This document shows, piece after piece, positions 1 to 10,764 of a stretch of DNA of 64,000 nucleotides (position 1 is the first letter of the stretch; each line of letters opens with the position of its first letter). The stretch comes from Kitasatospora sp. NBC_00374 (GTDB lineage: Bacteria; Actinomycetota; Actinomycetes; Streptomycetales; Streptomycetaceae): assembly GCF_041434935.1 (NCBI RefSeq), contig NZ_CP107964.1:3472001-3536000 (forward strand), written 5' to 3'. Both the position numbers and the translations under genes were made by a program. The notes beneath the pieces were generated by a model, which saw nothing but the letters and a program-made list of their open reading frames with translations, had not been told where the DNA came from and searched no databases.

Positions 1-41
1 CAGTCGCTGACCCCCCGCGCCGCCGCGGAGAGGAACCGGGC

Positions 42-1157
42 ATGAACGGGATCAGTCGGCTGAGCGCCGAGCTCACCGAACTCGCGGAGGCTCCCGCACC
101 GCCCAGCCGGGTCGATGTGGACCGGGCCCGGCAGCGCGGGCGGTCCATGCTCCGGCGCCGTCGCCTCACGGTCGTGGGCGCGGTCGCGGCGGTGGTGGTG
201 ACCGCTGTGGCGCTCGCCTCGCTGACCCCGGGCGGGCCGAGCGCGGTCGGGCCCGCCGAGGTGTCGGTGAGTCCGACGCCGCCGGGCCCGTTCCCGTCCG
301 GTTCGGGAGCCGCGTCCGGGCCTGCCGCCCCGGTCGCGTCCCAGACCGCCGCGGTGTTCAGCACCAGGGATCCGATCACCGTCGACGCCATGTTCGGCTG
401 GCTGCCGGAGTCGATCCGCTCACTCCACTACCAGACCGGCAGCCCGCAGGGCCCACAGGTCAGAGCGGAGGAGTCGGCGCTGGGCAGCGGTTCGGGAGTT
501 CGGGCCTTCTACGACCTGTCCGTCTACCCGGAAGGGGTGAACCCGCCGCTCGGGGAGAACCCGGTCGGCTCCCCGCAGACCCGGAAGCCGGCGCCGCCGG
601 TCCAGGGCCGGGAGGCGTACTGGGTGGTCTCGCCCAACGCCGAGGTGGAGGCGGTCTCCGGTGTCCTGCGCTGGAAGACGGCCGAAGAACGGTGGGCCCA
701 GCTCCGGGGCAGCTACGTGCACGCCGACAAGGAGCAGGTGATGCTCCGGATCGCCGAAGGCGCGACCATCGGCAGGCTGTCCGTGCCGCTTCCGTTCAAG
801 GTGGCCCCGACACCGCCCGGCTGGGTGCTCTCGTCGATCAGCTTCGACCGGCGGGTGGACGGGCAGGGGGCACCCCCGTGGTCCATCTCGATGGGCTTCT
901 CCGTCGGGCCCGGCCGGTACTTCGTCACCGACATCACTCCGGACGGGCCCACCGCCACCCCGAGCGTGCCGCCCGGCTTTCCGACCGGGCGAGTCGGACC
1001 CCACGCCTGCCGGACCGGCAACGGCCTCAACATCTGCGTGGCCCCGCTGCAGGAGGTGGAGATGCTCGATCCGGTGGGCGGCATGGAGGGCTGGCTCGAC
1101 CGGGTCACCCTGCTCGGCACGGACGAGAGCAGGTGGACCACCGACGTGCTCGGCTGA
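42..1157 (+). CDS. membrane-anchored protein of unknown function
   Basis: 371 residues. I do not recognise a catalytic family. The first 38 or so residues are charged and presumably cytoplasmic, residues 40-60 form one strongly hydrophobic segment preceded by RRRR (type II anchor), and the remainder, beginning with a Pro/Ser-rich stretch (70-100), should be outside the cell. ATG at 42 has a good ribosome site (GAGAGGAA) 7 bases upstream. In streptomycetes proteins of this layout often lie just downstream of a SigE-type ECF sigma factor and may modulate it; the upstream gene is outside the window, so that is inference. It ends before a strong convergent hairpin. Confidence 0.75.
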   Translation: MNGISRLSAELTELAEAPAPPSRVDVDRARQRGRSMLRRRRLTVVGAVAAVVVTAVALASLTPGGPSAVGPAEVSVSPTPPGPFPSGSGAASGPAAPVASQTAAVFSTRDPITVDAMFGWLPESIRSLHYQTGSPQGPQVRAEESALGSGSGVRAFYDLSVYPEGVNPPLGENPVGSPQTRKPAPPVQGREAYWVVSPNAEVEAVSGVLRWKTAEERWAQLRGSYVHADKEQVMLRIAEGATIGRLSVPLPFKVAPTPPGWVLSSISFDRRVDGQGAPPWSISMGFSVGPGRYFVTDITPDGPTATPSVPPGFPTGRVGPHACRTGNGLNICVAPLQEVEMLDPVGGMEGWLDRVTLLGTDESRWTTDVLG

Positions 1158-1180
1158 CCGTCCGCCCTCGCAAACGGGCT

Positions 1181-1218
1181 GCGCCCGGTACCCCCACGAG
1201 GGGAGGGGTACCGGGCGC
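1181..1218. terminator. bidirectional hairpin terminator
   Basis: Perfect 14-bp inverted repeat GCGCCCGGTACCCC with a 10-base loop, between the convergent ends of the membrane protein gene and sahH. There is no clear T tract, as is common for actinobacterial terminators. Confidence 0.75.
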
Positions 1219-1231
1219 GGCCGTCACCGGA

Positions 1232-2854
<1,623 letters not shown>

Positions 2855-2920
2855 CACCGACCGGGCGGTGCGCCGGGGCGCACACACCCGGTTCCGGTCA
2901 CGGTCGCGGCGGTGGCCGGA

Positions 2921-3895
2921 TCAGTGCGCCGAGGGGCCGGGGCCGCCGGGGGTGGCCTCCGGGTCGGGGCCCGCGGCGGCCTTCTCGGCGCTGTAGATGT
3001 CGGGCTCCAGGTAGATCGCCCGGGCGATCGGGACGGCCCGCCGGATCCGGGCCTCGGCCAGGTCGATGGCCTCGGCGATCCGGGCGGCGGTGTCCTCGGC
3101 GTGCACACCGATCTTGGCGGCCACCAGGAGCTCCTCCGGGCCGACGTGCAGGGTACGCATGTGGATCACGTCGGTGACCGAGTCGTGGTCGACCAGGGCG
3201 TCGCGGATCTGCGCGACCACGTCCTGGTTGGCGGACTCGCCGACCAGCAGGGACTTGGTCTCCACCGCGAGCACCACCGCGATGACCACCAGCAGGATGC
3301 CGATCGCCAGGGTGCCGATGCCGTCCCAGATCCCGTTGCCGGTGATCACCGTCATGCCGACCCCGAGCAGCGCCAGCACCAGGCCGATCAGCGCGCCGGT
3401 GTCCTCCAGCAGGACGACGGGGAGCTCCGGGGCCTTGGCCCGGCGGATGTACGAGGTCCAGTCGTGGGTGCCCTTGTCCTTGACCGCCTCCCGGTAGGCC
3501 GTCAGGAACGACCAGCCCTCCATCAGGATGGCGAAGACCAGCACGCCCACCGGCCAGTACCAGTTGTCCAGCTCGTGCGGGTCGTGGATCTTCTCGTAGC
3601 CCTCGAAGCAGGCGAACAGACCACCGACGCTGAACAGGACCACGGCCACCAGGAAGGCGTAGACATAACGCTCACGCCCGTAGCCGAACGGGTGCTGGGC
3701 GTCGGCGTCGCGGGCCGCCCGCTTGCCGCCGACCAGGAGCAGCACCTGGTTGCCCGAGTCGGCGACCGAGTGGACGCCCTCCGCGAGCATCGAGGAGGAG
3801 CCGGAGAAGGCGAAGGCCACGAACTTGCTGGCCGCGATCGCCAGGTTCGCGGACAGCGCCGCGACCAGTGCCTTGGTGCCGCCTTCGGTACTCAT
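2921..3895 (-). CDS. cation diffusion facilitator family transporter
   Basis: 324 residues. Cation diffusion facilitators export divalent metals such as Zn, Fe or Co in exchange for protons. The protein shows the family's six hydrophobic segments; the first metal-site helix reads AEGVHSVADSGNQ (His and Asp four apart, normal for this group) and the second site includes the Asp of LEDTGALIGL. A cytoplasmic C-terminal domain (about 205-300) follows, ending in a Pro/Gly-rich tail. ATG at 3895 places the start just before the first helix; an upstream extension is Arg/Pro-rich and unlikely. Transcribed divergently from the response-regulator fusion gene. The metal cannot be told from sequence. Confidence 0.9.
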   Translation of the reverse strand: MSTEGGTKALVAALSANLAIAASKFVAFAFSGSSSMLAEGVHSVADSGNQVLLLVGGKRAARDADAQHPFGYGRERYVYAFLVAVVLFSVGGLFACFEGYEKIHDPHELDNWYWPVGVLVFAILMEGWSFLTAYREAVKDKGTHDWTSYIRRAKAPELPVVLLEDTGALIGLVLALLGVGMTVITGNGIWDGIGTLAIGILLVVIAVVLAVETKSLLVGESANQDVVAQIRDALVDHDSVTDVIHMRTLHVGPEELLVAAKIGVHAEDTAARIAEAIDLAEARIRRAVPIARAIYLEPDIYSAEKAAAGPDPEATPGGPGPSAH

Positions 3896-4107
3896 GCTGT
3901 GGTCGGGTCCCTCCGACGGGGCCGGGGCAGTCCGGCCGTGGCTTGTCGAGCGCACATTATCCCGGTGGCGGCGCCGGGCTTTCGTCCGGCCGCCGCTCCG
4001 AGAGGCAGCGACGGGTCGCCCGGGCAGAGAATCGGTTCGGGGCGGCGGGGCCGGCCGGCCGGGTACGGGGGCCGGAGCGGGCGGACGACGCGAGAGCAGG
4101 GACGGCC

Positions 4108-5784
4108 ATGGCTGAGACCGGCGAGGCACCGAGGGCGGTGATCCTCACCGTCGACGACGACCCCGGGGTGTCCCGCGCGGTCGCCCGCGACCTGCGGCGC
4201 CGCTACGGCGGCAGGCACCGGGTGGTGCGTGCGGAGACCGCGGCGTCGGCGCTCGACGCGCTGCACGAGATGAAGCTGCGCGGTGACCTGGTCGCGGTGA
4301 TCCTCGCCGACTACCGGATGCCGCAGATGAACGGCATCGAGTTCCTCGAACAGGCGATGGACGTCTACCCGGGGGCGCGGCGGGTGCTGCTGACCGCCTA
4401 CGCGGACACCGACGCCGCGATCGACGCGATCAACGTGGTCGATCTCGACCACTACCTGCTGAAACCCTGGGACCCGCCGGAGGAGAAGCTCTACCCGGTG
4501 GTGGACGACCTGCTGGAGACCTGGCTGGCCTCCGACCACCGCCCGGTGCCGGAGACCAAGGTCGTCGGCCACCGGTGGTCGGCGCACTCCTCGGAGGTCC
4601 GGGAGTTCCTGGCCCGCAACCAGGTGCCCTACCGCTGGTACGCCTCGGACGAACCGGAGGGGCAGCGCCTGCTCGCGGCCGCCGGCGAGGACGGCCTGCG
4701 CCTGCCGCTGGTGGTCACCCCGGACGGCGAGTGCCTGGTCGAGCCGGACGGGACGGAGCTCGCGCGCCGGGTCGGCCTGGCGACGACCCCGTCGGCGGAG
4801 TTCTACGACCTCGTCGTCATCGGCGGCGGCCCGGCCGGCCTCGGGGCGGCCGTCTACGGCGCCTCCGAGGGCCTGCGGACCGTCCTGGTCGAGCGCACCG
4901 CGACCGGCGGCCAGGCCGGCCAGAGCTCGCGGATCGAGAACTACCTCGGCTTCCCCGACGGGGTGTCCGGCGCGCAGCTGACGGAACGCGCCCGGCGCCA
5001 GGCCGCCAGGTTCGGCGCCGAGATGCTGACCGCACGCGAGGTCACCGGGCTGGAGGTCACCGGCGCGTCGCGGACCGTGCGCTTCTCGGACGGCTCCGCG
5101 ATCGCCGCGCACACCGTGATCCTGGCGACCGGCGTCTCCTACCGGCAGCTGGACGCCCCCGGCGTGGCCGCGCTCACCGGCCGCGGGGTCTACTACGGCT
5201 CCGCGCTCACCGAGGCGGCCGGCTGCGCGGGCAACGACGTGTACATCGTCGGCGGCGCGAACTCGGCCGGCCAGGCCGCCGTGTACCTGGCCAGGGGCGC
5301 CCGCTCGGTGACCGTCCTGGTGCGCGCGGACTCGCTGACCCGGTCGATGTCGCACTACCTCGTCCAGCAGATCGCGGAGGTGCCCTCGATCAGCGTGCGG
5401 ACCGCCACCGAGGTCGTCGAGGCCCACGGCGCCGACCACCTGGAGCGGATCACCCTGCGGGACACCGCGACCGGCCGCACCGAGCAGGTCGACGCGCAGT
5501 GGCTGTTCGTGTTCATCGGCGCCGCACCGCTGACGGACTGGCTCGAAGGGGTGGTGATCCGCGACGGCCGCGGCTTCGTGGTCGCCGGGCCGGACCTGTC
5601 GCCCGGCGGGCGCCCGCCCGGGTCCTGGCCGCTGGACCGTGCGCCGTACCACCTGGAGACCAGCGTCCCCGGTGTCTTCGTGGCGGGCGACGCCCGGTCG
5701 GAGTCCGCCAAGCGGGTCGCCTCGGCGGTCGGCGAGGGCGCCATGGCCGTGATGCTGGTGCACCGGTACCTGGAGAGGCTGTGA
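4108..5784 (+). CDS. response regulator fused to thioredoxin-reductase-like FAD oxidoreductase
   Basis: 558 residues in three parts. Residues 10-130 are a receiver domain with acidic pocket VDDD, phospho-acceptor D68 (LADYRMP) and conserved K119. Residues 150-225 resemble a glutaredoxin fold but carry no cysteine where the redox pair would be. Residues 233-558 are a thioredoxin-reductase-like flavoprotein with the FAD loop VIGGGPAGLGAA (237 onward), a second nucleotide loop YIVGGANSAGQAA, and a C-terminal FAD motif VPGVFVAGDAR. The CxxC of true thioredoxin reductases is absent: the position reads GVYYGSALTEAAGCAG. So it cannot be an ordinary thioredoxin reductase. The next gene, a histidine kinase, starts inside its stop codon (GTGA overlap), implying a working pair. 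ATG 4108 has AGCAGGGA upstream. Domain calls are firm; function is unknown. Confidence 0.88.
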   Translation: MAETGEAPRAVILTVDDDPGVSRAVARDLRRRYGGRHRVVRAETAASALDALHEMKLRGDLVAVILADYRMPQMNGIEFLEQAMDVYPGARRVLLTAYADTDAAIDAINVVDLDHYLLKPWDPPEEKLYPVVDDLLETWLASDHRPVPETKVVGHRWSAHSSEVREFLARNQVPYRWYASDEPEGQRLLAAAGEDGLRLPLVVTPDGECLVEPDGTELARRVGLATTPSAEFYDLVVIGGGPAGLGAAVYGASEGLRTVLVERTATGGQAGQSSRIENYLGFPDGVSGAQLTERARRQAARFGAEMLTAREVTGLEVTGASRTVRFSDGSAIAAHTVILATGVSYRQLDAPGVAALTGRGVYYGSALTEAAGCAGNDVYIVGGANSAGQAAVYLARGARSVTVLVRADSLTRSMSHYLVQQIAEVPSISVRTATEVVEAHGADHLERITLRDTATGRTEQVDAQWLFVFIGAAPLTDWLEGVVIRDGRGFVVAGPDLSPGGRPPGSWPLDRAPYHLETSVPGVFVAGDARSESAKRVASAVGEGAMAVMLVHRYLERL

Positions 5785-7250
5785 CCACCGTGACCCCGCC
5801 GCCGGCCGGCTGCTCCGCCGAGGAGCTCCGCACCCTCTTCCTGTTCGAGCACCTCACCGCCGACCAGCTGGACTGGCTGTGCCGCGAGGGCCGGGTGGAG
5901 CAGACCGGGCCGGGCCCGGTGTACGCCGAGGGCGACCCCGCGACCTGCTTCTACGTCCTGCTCGACGGCACGATCGTGCTGTCGAGACGGGTCGGCGTGG
6001 ACGACATCGAGGTGACCCGGACCTCCCAGCGCGGGGTGTACGCGGGGGCCTTCCAGGCGTACCTCGGCGACCGGGTGCCGCAGCTCTACACCAGCTCCCT
6101 GCGGGCGGTGGCGCCGGCGCGGTTCTTCGTGCTGTCGGCCGAGTCGTTCGCGCGGCTGATGAGCGAGTGGTTCCCGATGGCGGTCCACCTGCTCGAAGGG
6201 CTCTTCCTCGGCGCGCGGGTCACCCAGGAGGCGGTCGGCCGCCGGGAGCGGCTGCTGGCGCTCGGCTCGCTGTCGGCCGGTCTCACCCACGAGCTGAACA
6301 ACCCGGCGGCCGCCGCGCTGCGGGCCACCGCCGCACTGCGCGAGCGGGTCGCCGGGATGCGCCACAAGCTGGGCGCGCTCGCCACCGGCGCGTACCCGCA
6401 GGAGGGCATGGAAGCCCTGATCACGCTCCAGGAGGACGCCGTCGACCAGGTCGCCGCGGCGAAGTCCGTCACGCTCGGCCCGTTGGAGGCCGCCGACCGC
6501 GAGGACGCCGTCGACGACTGGCTGGACGAGCGGGGCATCGCCGACGGGTGGCAGCTCGGCCCGGCCTTCGTCCAGGCGGGCCTGGACACCGACTGGCTCG
6601 GCCGGGTCGAGACCACGGTCGGCGCCGACCGGCTGGAGGGCGCCCTGCGGTGGCTCCACTACACGGTCGAGACCGAGCTGCTGATGAACGAGATCGAGGA
6701 CTCCACCACCAGGATCTCGGTGCTGGTCGGCGCCGCCAAGCAGTACTCGCAGCTGGACCGGGCCCCGCACCGGGTGGTCGACGTCCACGAGCTGCTCGAC
6801 AGCACGCTGCTGATGCTCGCCGGCAAGATCCCGTCCGGGGTGGCGGTGGTCCGCGACTACGACCTGGCGCTGCCGAAGATCCCCGCCTACCCCGGGGAGC
6901 TCAACCAGGTCTGGACGAACCTGATCGACAACGCGCTCGCCGCGATGGCCGGATCCGGCACCCTCACCGTCCGGACCGCGCGCGACCACGACCAGGTGCT
7001 GGTCGAGTTCGGCGACACCGGGCCCGGGGTGCCGGACGAGATCCGGAACCGGATCTTCGAGCCGTTCTTCACCACCAAGCCGGTCGGCGAGGGCACCGGG
7101 CTCGGGCTCGACATCTCCTGGCGCATCGTGGTCAACAAGCACCACGGGGACATCCGGGTCCGCTCCGAGCCGGGCGACACCCGTTTCCGGGTGCTGCTCC
7201 CGCTCGCCGCCGAGCCGGCCGACGGCGCGACCCCGGCGGACGCGCCGTAG
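5781..7250 (+). CDS. histidine kinase with N-terminal cyclic-nucleotide-binding-type domain
   Basis: 489 residues. Residues about 15-150 look like a cyclic-nucleotide-binding (CRP-type sensor) beta-roll (VYAEGDPATCFYVLLDGTIVL). After a linker comes the phospho-acceptor box LTHELNNPAAAALR (H170), a long helical insert, then the ATPase domain with N box NQVWTNLIDNALAAM, G1 DTGPGV and G2 GTGLGLDISWRIV. There is no membrane segment, so it is a cytosolic kinase. GTG at 5781 overlaps the stop of the receiver-oxidoreductase gene by four bases. The likely partner is that receiver domain. Whether a cyclic nucleotide is really bound cannot be decided here. Confidence 0.9.
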   Translation: MTTVTPPPAGCSAEELRTLFLFEHLTADQLDWLCREGRVEQTGPGPVYAEGDPATCFYVLLDGTIVLSRRVGVDDIEVTRTSQRGVYAGAFQAYLGDRVPQLYTSSLRAVAPARFFVLSAESFARLMSEWFPMAVHLLEGLFLGARVTQEAVGRRERLLALGSLSAGLTHELNNPAAAALRATAALRERVAGMRHKLGALATGAYPQEGMEALITLQEDAVDQVAAAKSVTLGPLEAADREDAVDDWLDERGIADGWQLGPAFVQAGLDTDWLGRVETTVGADRLEGALRWLHYTVETELLMNEIEDSTTRISVLVGAAKQYSQLDRAPHRVVDVHELLDSTLLMLAGKIPSGVAVVRDYDLALPKIPAYPGELNQVWTNLIDNALAAMAGSGTLTVRTARDHDQVLVEFGDTGPGVPDEIRNRIFEPFFTTKPVGEGTGLGLDISWRIVVNKHHGDIRVRSEPGDTRFRVLLPLAAEPADGATPADAP

Positions 7251-7268
7251 CCGGGCCCGGGCCGTGGC

Positions 7269-8435
7269 CTAGCCGGCCAGGCCCAGGTAGACCGCGGCGA
7301 AGTCGGTCAGCCCGACCAGCTCGGCCAGTGCCTGCAGCGGGTCCTCCAGGCTGGACGTGAACTCCGTCAGCCGGACCTCGTGGGCGTCGGCGAGCCGGCG
7401 GGCGCGGGTCACACTGTGGCCGGCCTCGGTCAGCTCCTCCACCCCGGGGGTGTGCCGCAGCAGCACCACCTGGAGCTGGAGTGCCTCGGGCTCGTCCACC
7501 CGGTCGCGGAAGAAGTCCTCCCGGTCGGAGCCGCCGCCGAGGCGGCCGACGAACATCCCGCGGTGCGCGACCAGCATTTGGGGCAGCAGGCCGGGCAGGG
7601 CGGGCAGCCCCGCTCGGTCCGCGAGCACCGTCGCGAAGCGCTCGGCGGCGGCGCCGGTCACCGGACCGGCTCCCCACACCAGCGGGACGGTGCCGGCGAG
7701 CTGGGCGGCCAGCGCCTTCGCGGGGTTGGTGTACGCCTGGGCGTCCGGGCGGCAGCGGACGGCGACCTCGTCCAGCCGGTCGGCGGCGGCCTCCAGCGAG
7801 CCCGGCGGGAGCTGGGTGACGCCGGTCCGCTCGGCCAGCGCGAGCAGCGGGGTCAGGAAGGCCCAGAGCGCGGCCGGGTCCTCGGTCGGCAGGTCCGGCT
7901 CGTCGGCGCGCGGCTGGCCGCCGTCCTCGACGGTGCTCGGCGCGTACGGCAGGGGCAGGCCGCGGACCTGCAGGGCGGCCTCGGCCAGCGGGCTGTTCTC
8001 GGGCGAGATCACCGCGATCGCGCAGCCGCGGGTGTACGCCTGCTCGGCCAGCGAGATCAGACCGCCCTCGATGCCCTGGGAGGAGGCCAGTACCACCAGG
8101 TCGAGCGGGCCGACCCAGCCGGGCAGCTGCCAGCCGAGGCCGGCCGTGAAGACCGGGCCGGCCGGCCGGGACTCGGCTGGCGGCAGCGGCAGGACCTGGC
8201 AGTTGGGCACCGCCAGGGCGGTGAGCACCGCCCCCGCGGTCAGGACGCTTCCGCTGCCCGCCACCACGACCGTCCGGGGCCGCCCCTCGGGGCGCAGGCC
8301 CGCCAGGCCGGCCGCATCGGCGAGCCGGGCCGCGATCCGGATCCGGGCGCCGACCGCGGCCAGCGAGAGGAGTGCGTGCTGCCGGTCGCCACGCAGCAGG
8401 GCGGCCGGGTCGTCGAGCAGGGATTCGTCGAGCAT
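7269..8435 (-). CDS. SIS-domain protein, phosphoglucose/phosphomannose isomerase-like
   Basis: 388 residues. A double SIS (sugar isomerase) fold related to the bifunctional phosphoglucose/phosphomannose isomerases; it may interconvert hexose 6-phosphates for mannose-containing glycans. Visible are the first SIS domain (about 70-200, with VVVAGSGSVLTAG and VVLASSQGIEGG) and a C-terminal region (about 245-388, PLVWGAGPVTGAAAERF). Start at 8435 is supported by GGAGG 10 bases upstream and fits a short gap after the Trm112-like gene. manB and the Trm112-like gene lie directly upstream on the same strand, the usual actinobacterial order, which supports a role in sugar phosphate supply. Confidence 0.82.
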   Translation of the reverse strand: MLDESLLDDPAALLRGDRQHALLSLAAVGARIRIAARLADAAGLAGLRPEGRPRTVVVAGSGSVLTAGAVLTALAVPNCQVLPLPPAESRPAGPVFTAGLGWQLPGWVGPLDLVVLASSQGIEGGLISLAEQAYTRGCAIAVISPENSPLAEAALQVRGLPLPYAPSTVEDGGQPRADEPDLPTEDPAALWAFLTPLLALAERTGVTQLPPGSLEAAADRLDEVAVRCRPDAQAYTNPAKALAAQLAGTVPLVWGAGPVTGAAAERFATVLADRAGLPALPGLLPQMLVAHRGMFVGRLGGGSDREDFFRDRVDEPEALQLQVVLLRHTPGVEELTEAGHSVTRARRLADAHEVRLTEFTSSLEDPLQALAELVGLTDFAAVYLGLAG

Positions 8436-8469
8436 GCGGCTGGCCTCCAGCGGGTGACCGGACGGAATG

Positions 8470-8652
8470 TCAGGAGGGGCGGCGGGCCTCGTCCAGGAGG
8501 AGCACCGGAATGCCGTCGCGGACCGGGTACACCAGGCCACAGCTCTCGCCGGTGCACCGCAGCTCGTGCTCCTCGCCCTGGCCGCTCTCGGTCAGCGGGG
8601 CGTGGCACTGCGGGCAGACCAGGATCTCCAGCAGGGAGGACGGCAGGCTCAT
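8470..8652 (-). CDS. Trm112-family zinc-ribbon protein
   Basis: 60 residues with C13, C16, C33 and C38 (CPQC and CTGESC), the four-cysteine ribbon of the Trm112/YcaR family, and the conserved ending YPVRDGIPVLLLDEA. In eukaryotes and archaea Trm112 is a methyltransferase partner; bacterial roles are poorly defined. ATG 8652 gives the family's normal length; an in-frame start at 8715 would add an unconserved tail. It lies between manB and the SIS-domain gene on the same strand, a constant pairing in streptomycetes. Confidence 0.9.
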   Translation of the reverse strand: MSLPSSLLEILVCPQCHAPLTESGQGEEHELRCTGESCGLVYPVRDGIPVLLLDEARRPS

Positions 8653-8772
8653 GGCGTTGGGCTCCAGGTTCGTGCGGAGGGGGGCGGGTACGGCGGTGCC
8701 CCGACCGATAGCCACACTACCGGCCGGGGCACCCGCGCAGTCAGCGCCTCGGCGATCTTTCCGCCGGGTCCG

Positions 8773-10158
8773 TCAGGCCCGGACCAGGGCCAGGACGGCG
8801 TCGCGCACCTCGGCCATCCGGGCCGGGTCCTTGGCCTCGACGTTGAGGCGCAGCAGCGGCTCGGTGTTGGAGGCGCGCAGGTTGAACCACCAGTCCCCGC
8901 CCGCGACGGTGAGGCCGTCGAGCTCGTCGACGGTGACACCCGGCTGGTCGCCCCAGACGGCGCGGACGGCCTCGGTCCGGGCCCGCTGGTCGGCGACGGT
9001 GGAGTTGATCTCACCGGAGGCTGCGTAGCGGTCGTAGCGGGCGGTCAGCTCGGAGAGCGTGCCGTCCTGGCCGCCGAGGGCGGCGAGCACGTGCAGGGCC
9101 GCCAGCATGCCGGTGTCGGCCCGCCAGAAGTCCCGGAAGTAGTAGTGCGCGGAGTGCTCACCGCCGAAGATCGCGTCGGTGCGGGCCATCTCCTGCTTGA
9201 TGAAGGAGTGGCCGACCCGGGTGCGGACCGGCTCGGCGCCGAGCTCCTCGACCACCTCGGCGACGGTCCAGGAGGTGATCAGGTTGTGGATGACGGTCGG
9301 GCGGTCCTCGCCGGCCGCGCGGGCGCGGGCGATCTCGCGGGCGGCGACCAGCGCGGTGATCGCGGACGGCGAGACGGGCTCGCCGCGCTCGTCCACCACG
9401 AAGCAGCGGTCGGCGTCACCGTCGAAGGCCAGGCCGAGGTCGGCGCCGACCCTGACCACCTCGGCCTGCAGGTCGACCAGGTTCTTCGGGTCGAGCGGGT
9501 TGGCCTCGTGGTTGGGGAAGGTGCCGTCCAGCTCGAAGTACATCGGCACCAGGTCGAGCGGCAGGCCGGCGAAGACGGTCGGCACGGTGTGGCCGCCCAT
9601 GCCGTTGCCCGCGTCCACGACCACCTTGAGCGGGCGGATCGCGGTCAGGTCGACCAGGGAGCGCAGGTGCGCGGAGTACCCGGCCAGGCTGTCCTGGGAG
9701 CTGAGCTTGCCGGGGGTGGCGTCGGAGCCCGGGACGGTGACGGCGCCGTCGGCGTCCAGCCAGGACTCGACCAGCTCGCGGATCTCGTCCAGGCCGGTGT
9801 CCTGGCCGACCGGGGCGGCGCCCGCGCGGCAGAGCTTGATGCCGTTGTACTGGGCCGGGTTGTGGCTGGCCGTGAACATCGCGCCGGGCAGGTCGAGGCT
9901 GCCGCTGGCGTAGTACAGCTGGTCGGTCGAGCAGAGGCCGATCTCCACCACGTCCGCGCCGTGGGCGGCGGCGCCCTCGGCGAACGCCCGGGTCAGACCC
10001 GGCGAGGAGGGCCGCATGTCGTGGCCGACCACGATCGCCGACGCACCCACCACCCGGACGAACGCCGCGCCGAACGCGCGGGCCAAGGCCTCGTCCCACT
10101 GGTCCGGCACCACACCCCGGACGTCGTAGGCCTTCACAAGCTGCTTGAGGTCCCGCAC
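8773..10158 (-). CDS. manB: phosphomannomutase/phosphoglucomutase
   Basis: 461 residues. Alpha-D-phosphohexomutase that converts mannose 6-phosphate to mannose 1-phosphate (and probably the glucose pair), feeding GDP-mannose and other nucleotide sugars. The phosphoserine loop TASHNPAQYNG (S98) and the magnesium loop FDGDADRCFVVDE are intact, as is the C-terminal phosphate-binding RASNTEPLLRLNVEA. The GTG start at 10158 begins VRDLKQLVKAYDVRG, the conserved N terminus, and has AGGAG 7 bases upstream. It heads a set with the Trm112-like and SIS-domain genes. Confidence 0.95.
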   Translation of the reverse strand: MRDLKQLVKAYDVRGVVPDQWDEALARAFGAAFVRVVGASAIVVGHDMRPSSPGLTRAFAEGAAAHGADVVEIGLCSTDQLYYASGSLDLPGAMFTASHNPAQYNGIKLCRAGAAPVGQDTGLDEIRELVESWLDADGAVTVPGSDATPGKLSSQDSLAGYSAHLRSLVDLTAIRPLKVVVDAGNGMGGHTVPTVFAGLPLDLVPMYFELDGTFPNHEANPLDPKNLVDLQAEVVRVGADLGLAFDGDADRCFVVDERGEPVSPSAITALVAAREIARARAAGEDRPTVIHNLITSWTVAEVVEELGAEPVRTRVGHSFIKQEMARTDAIFGGEHSAHYYFRDFWRADTGMLAALHVLAALGGQDGTLSELTARYDRYAASGEINSTVADQRARTEAVRAVWGDQPGVTVDELDGLTVAGGDWWFNLRASNTEPLLRLNVEAKDPARMAEVRDAVLALVRA

Positions 10159-10249
10159 CTGACTGCTCCTGATGTGTGTCTGCTCGGACGAAAGGGCAGC
10201 GTACCCGCAGTGGGAGGGGCCGATCGTGCCGAGTGGTGCCGGAGGGCGG

Positions 10250-10633
10250 TCAGTTGTCGGGCGAGCGCAGCACCCGAAGGTGGCCGCGGCGCCCAGACTC
10301 CCCCTGGTCGCCCGCGCCGGGGCGGCCCTGACGGGGCGTGCGGTCCGGGGAACGTTCCTGCGGACGGGCGGCCTCGCGGACCGCGTTGGCCAGCGCCTCC
10401 AGGTCGTCACTGCTGCGGCGCAGCGGGCCGACGTCGGCGGCGAGCCGGACGACCTCCCAGCCGCGGGGCGCGGTGAGCCGCTCGGCGTGCTCGGCACACA
10501 GGTCGTAGCAGTGCGGCTCGGCGTAGGTGGCGAGCGGCCCCAGCACGGCGGTGGAGTCCGCGTAGACGTACGTCAGCGTCGCGACGGCCGGTCGGCCGCA
10601 CGCGGTCCGCGAACAACGACGTACAGAGCTCAC
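10250..10633 (-). CDS. DUF3499 family protein
   Basis: 127 residues, no known function. The N-terminal half carries a possible zinc site (CSRTACGRPA near residues 6-15, then CYDLCAEHAERL), and the C-terminal part is charged and probably flexible. It matches the actinobacterial DUF3499 family, which always sits near manB and the zincin-like gene. GTG 10633 is the start that gives the conserved N terminus. Divergent from the zincin-like gene with about 130 bases between starts. Confidence 0.8.
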   Translation of the reverse strand: MSSVRRCSRTACGRPAVATLTYVYADSTAVLGPLATYAEPHCYDLCAEHAERLTAPRGWEVVRLAADVGPLRRSSDDLEALANAVREAARPQERSPDRTPRQGRPGAGDQGESGRRGHLRVLRSPDN

Positions 10634-10764
10634 GAGGGTGGACGGTACCGCACTCCCGTCCAGGCCGCGACGACCCGCCCCCCGGTACACGCGGTGTGTC
10701 GTCGTCACACGGGGTGTCGGAATGGTCCACTTCCGGGCGGCCAAGGGCTACGCTCGACTCTGAT

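Noticed and set aside
4108..5784. Calling the fusion a thioredoxin reductase
   Set aside because: The redox CxxC is missing, so that activity is not supported.
8467..10476. 669-codon plus-strand ORF across manB
   Set aside because: Antisense shadow of a well-supported gene, low-complexity translation.
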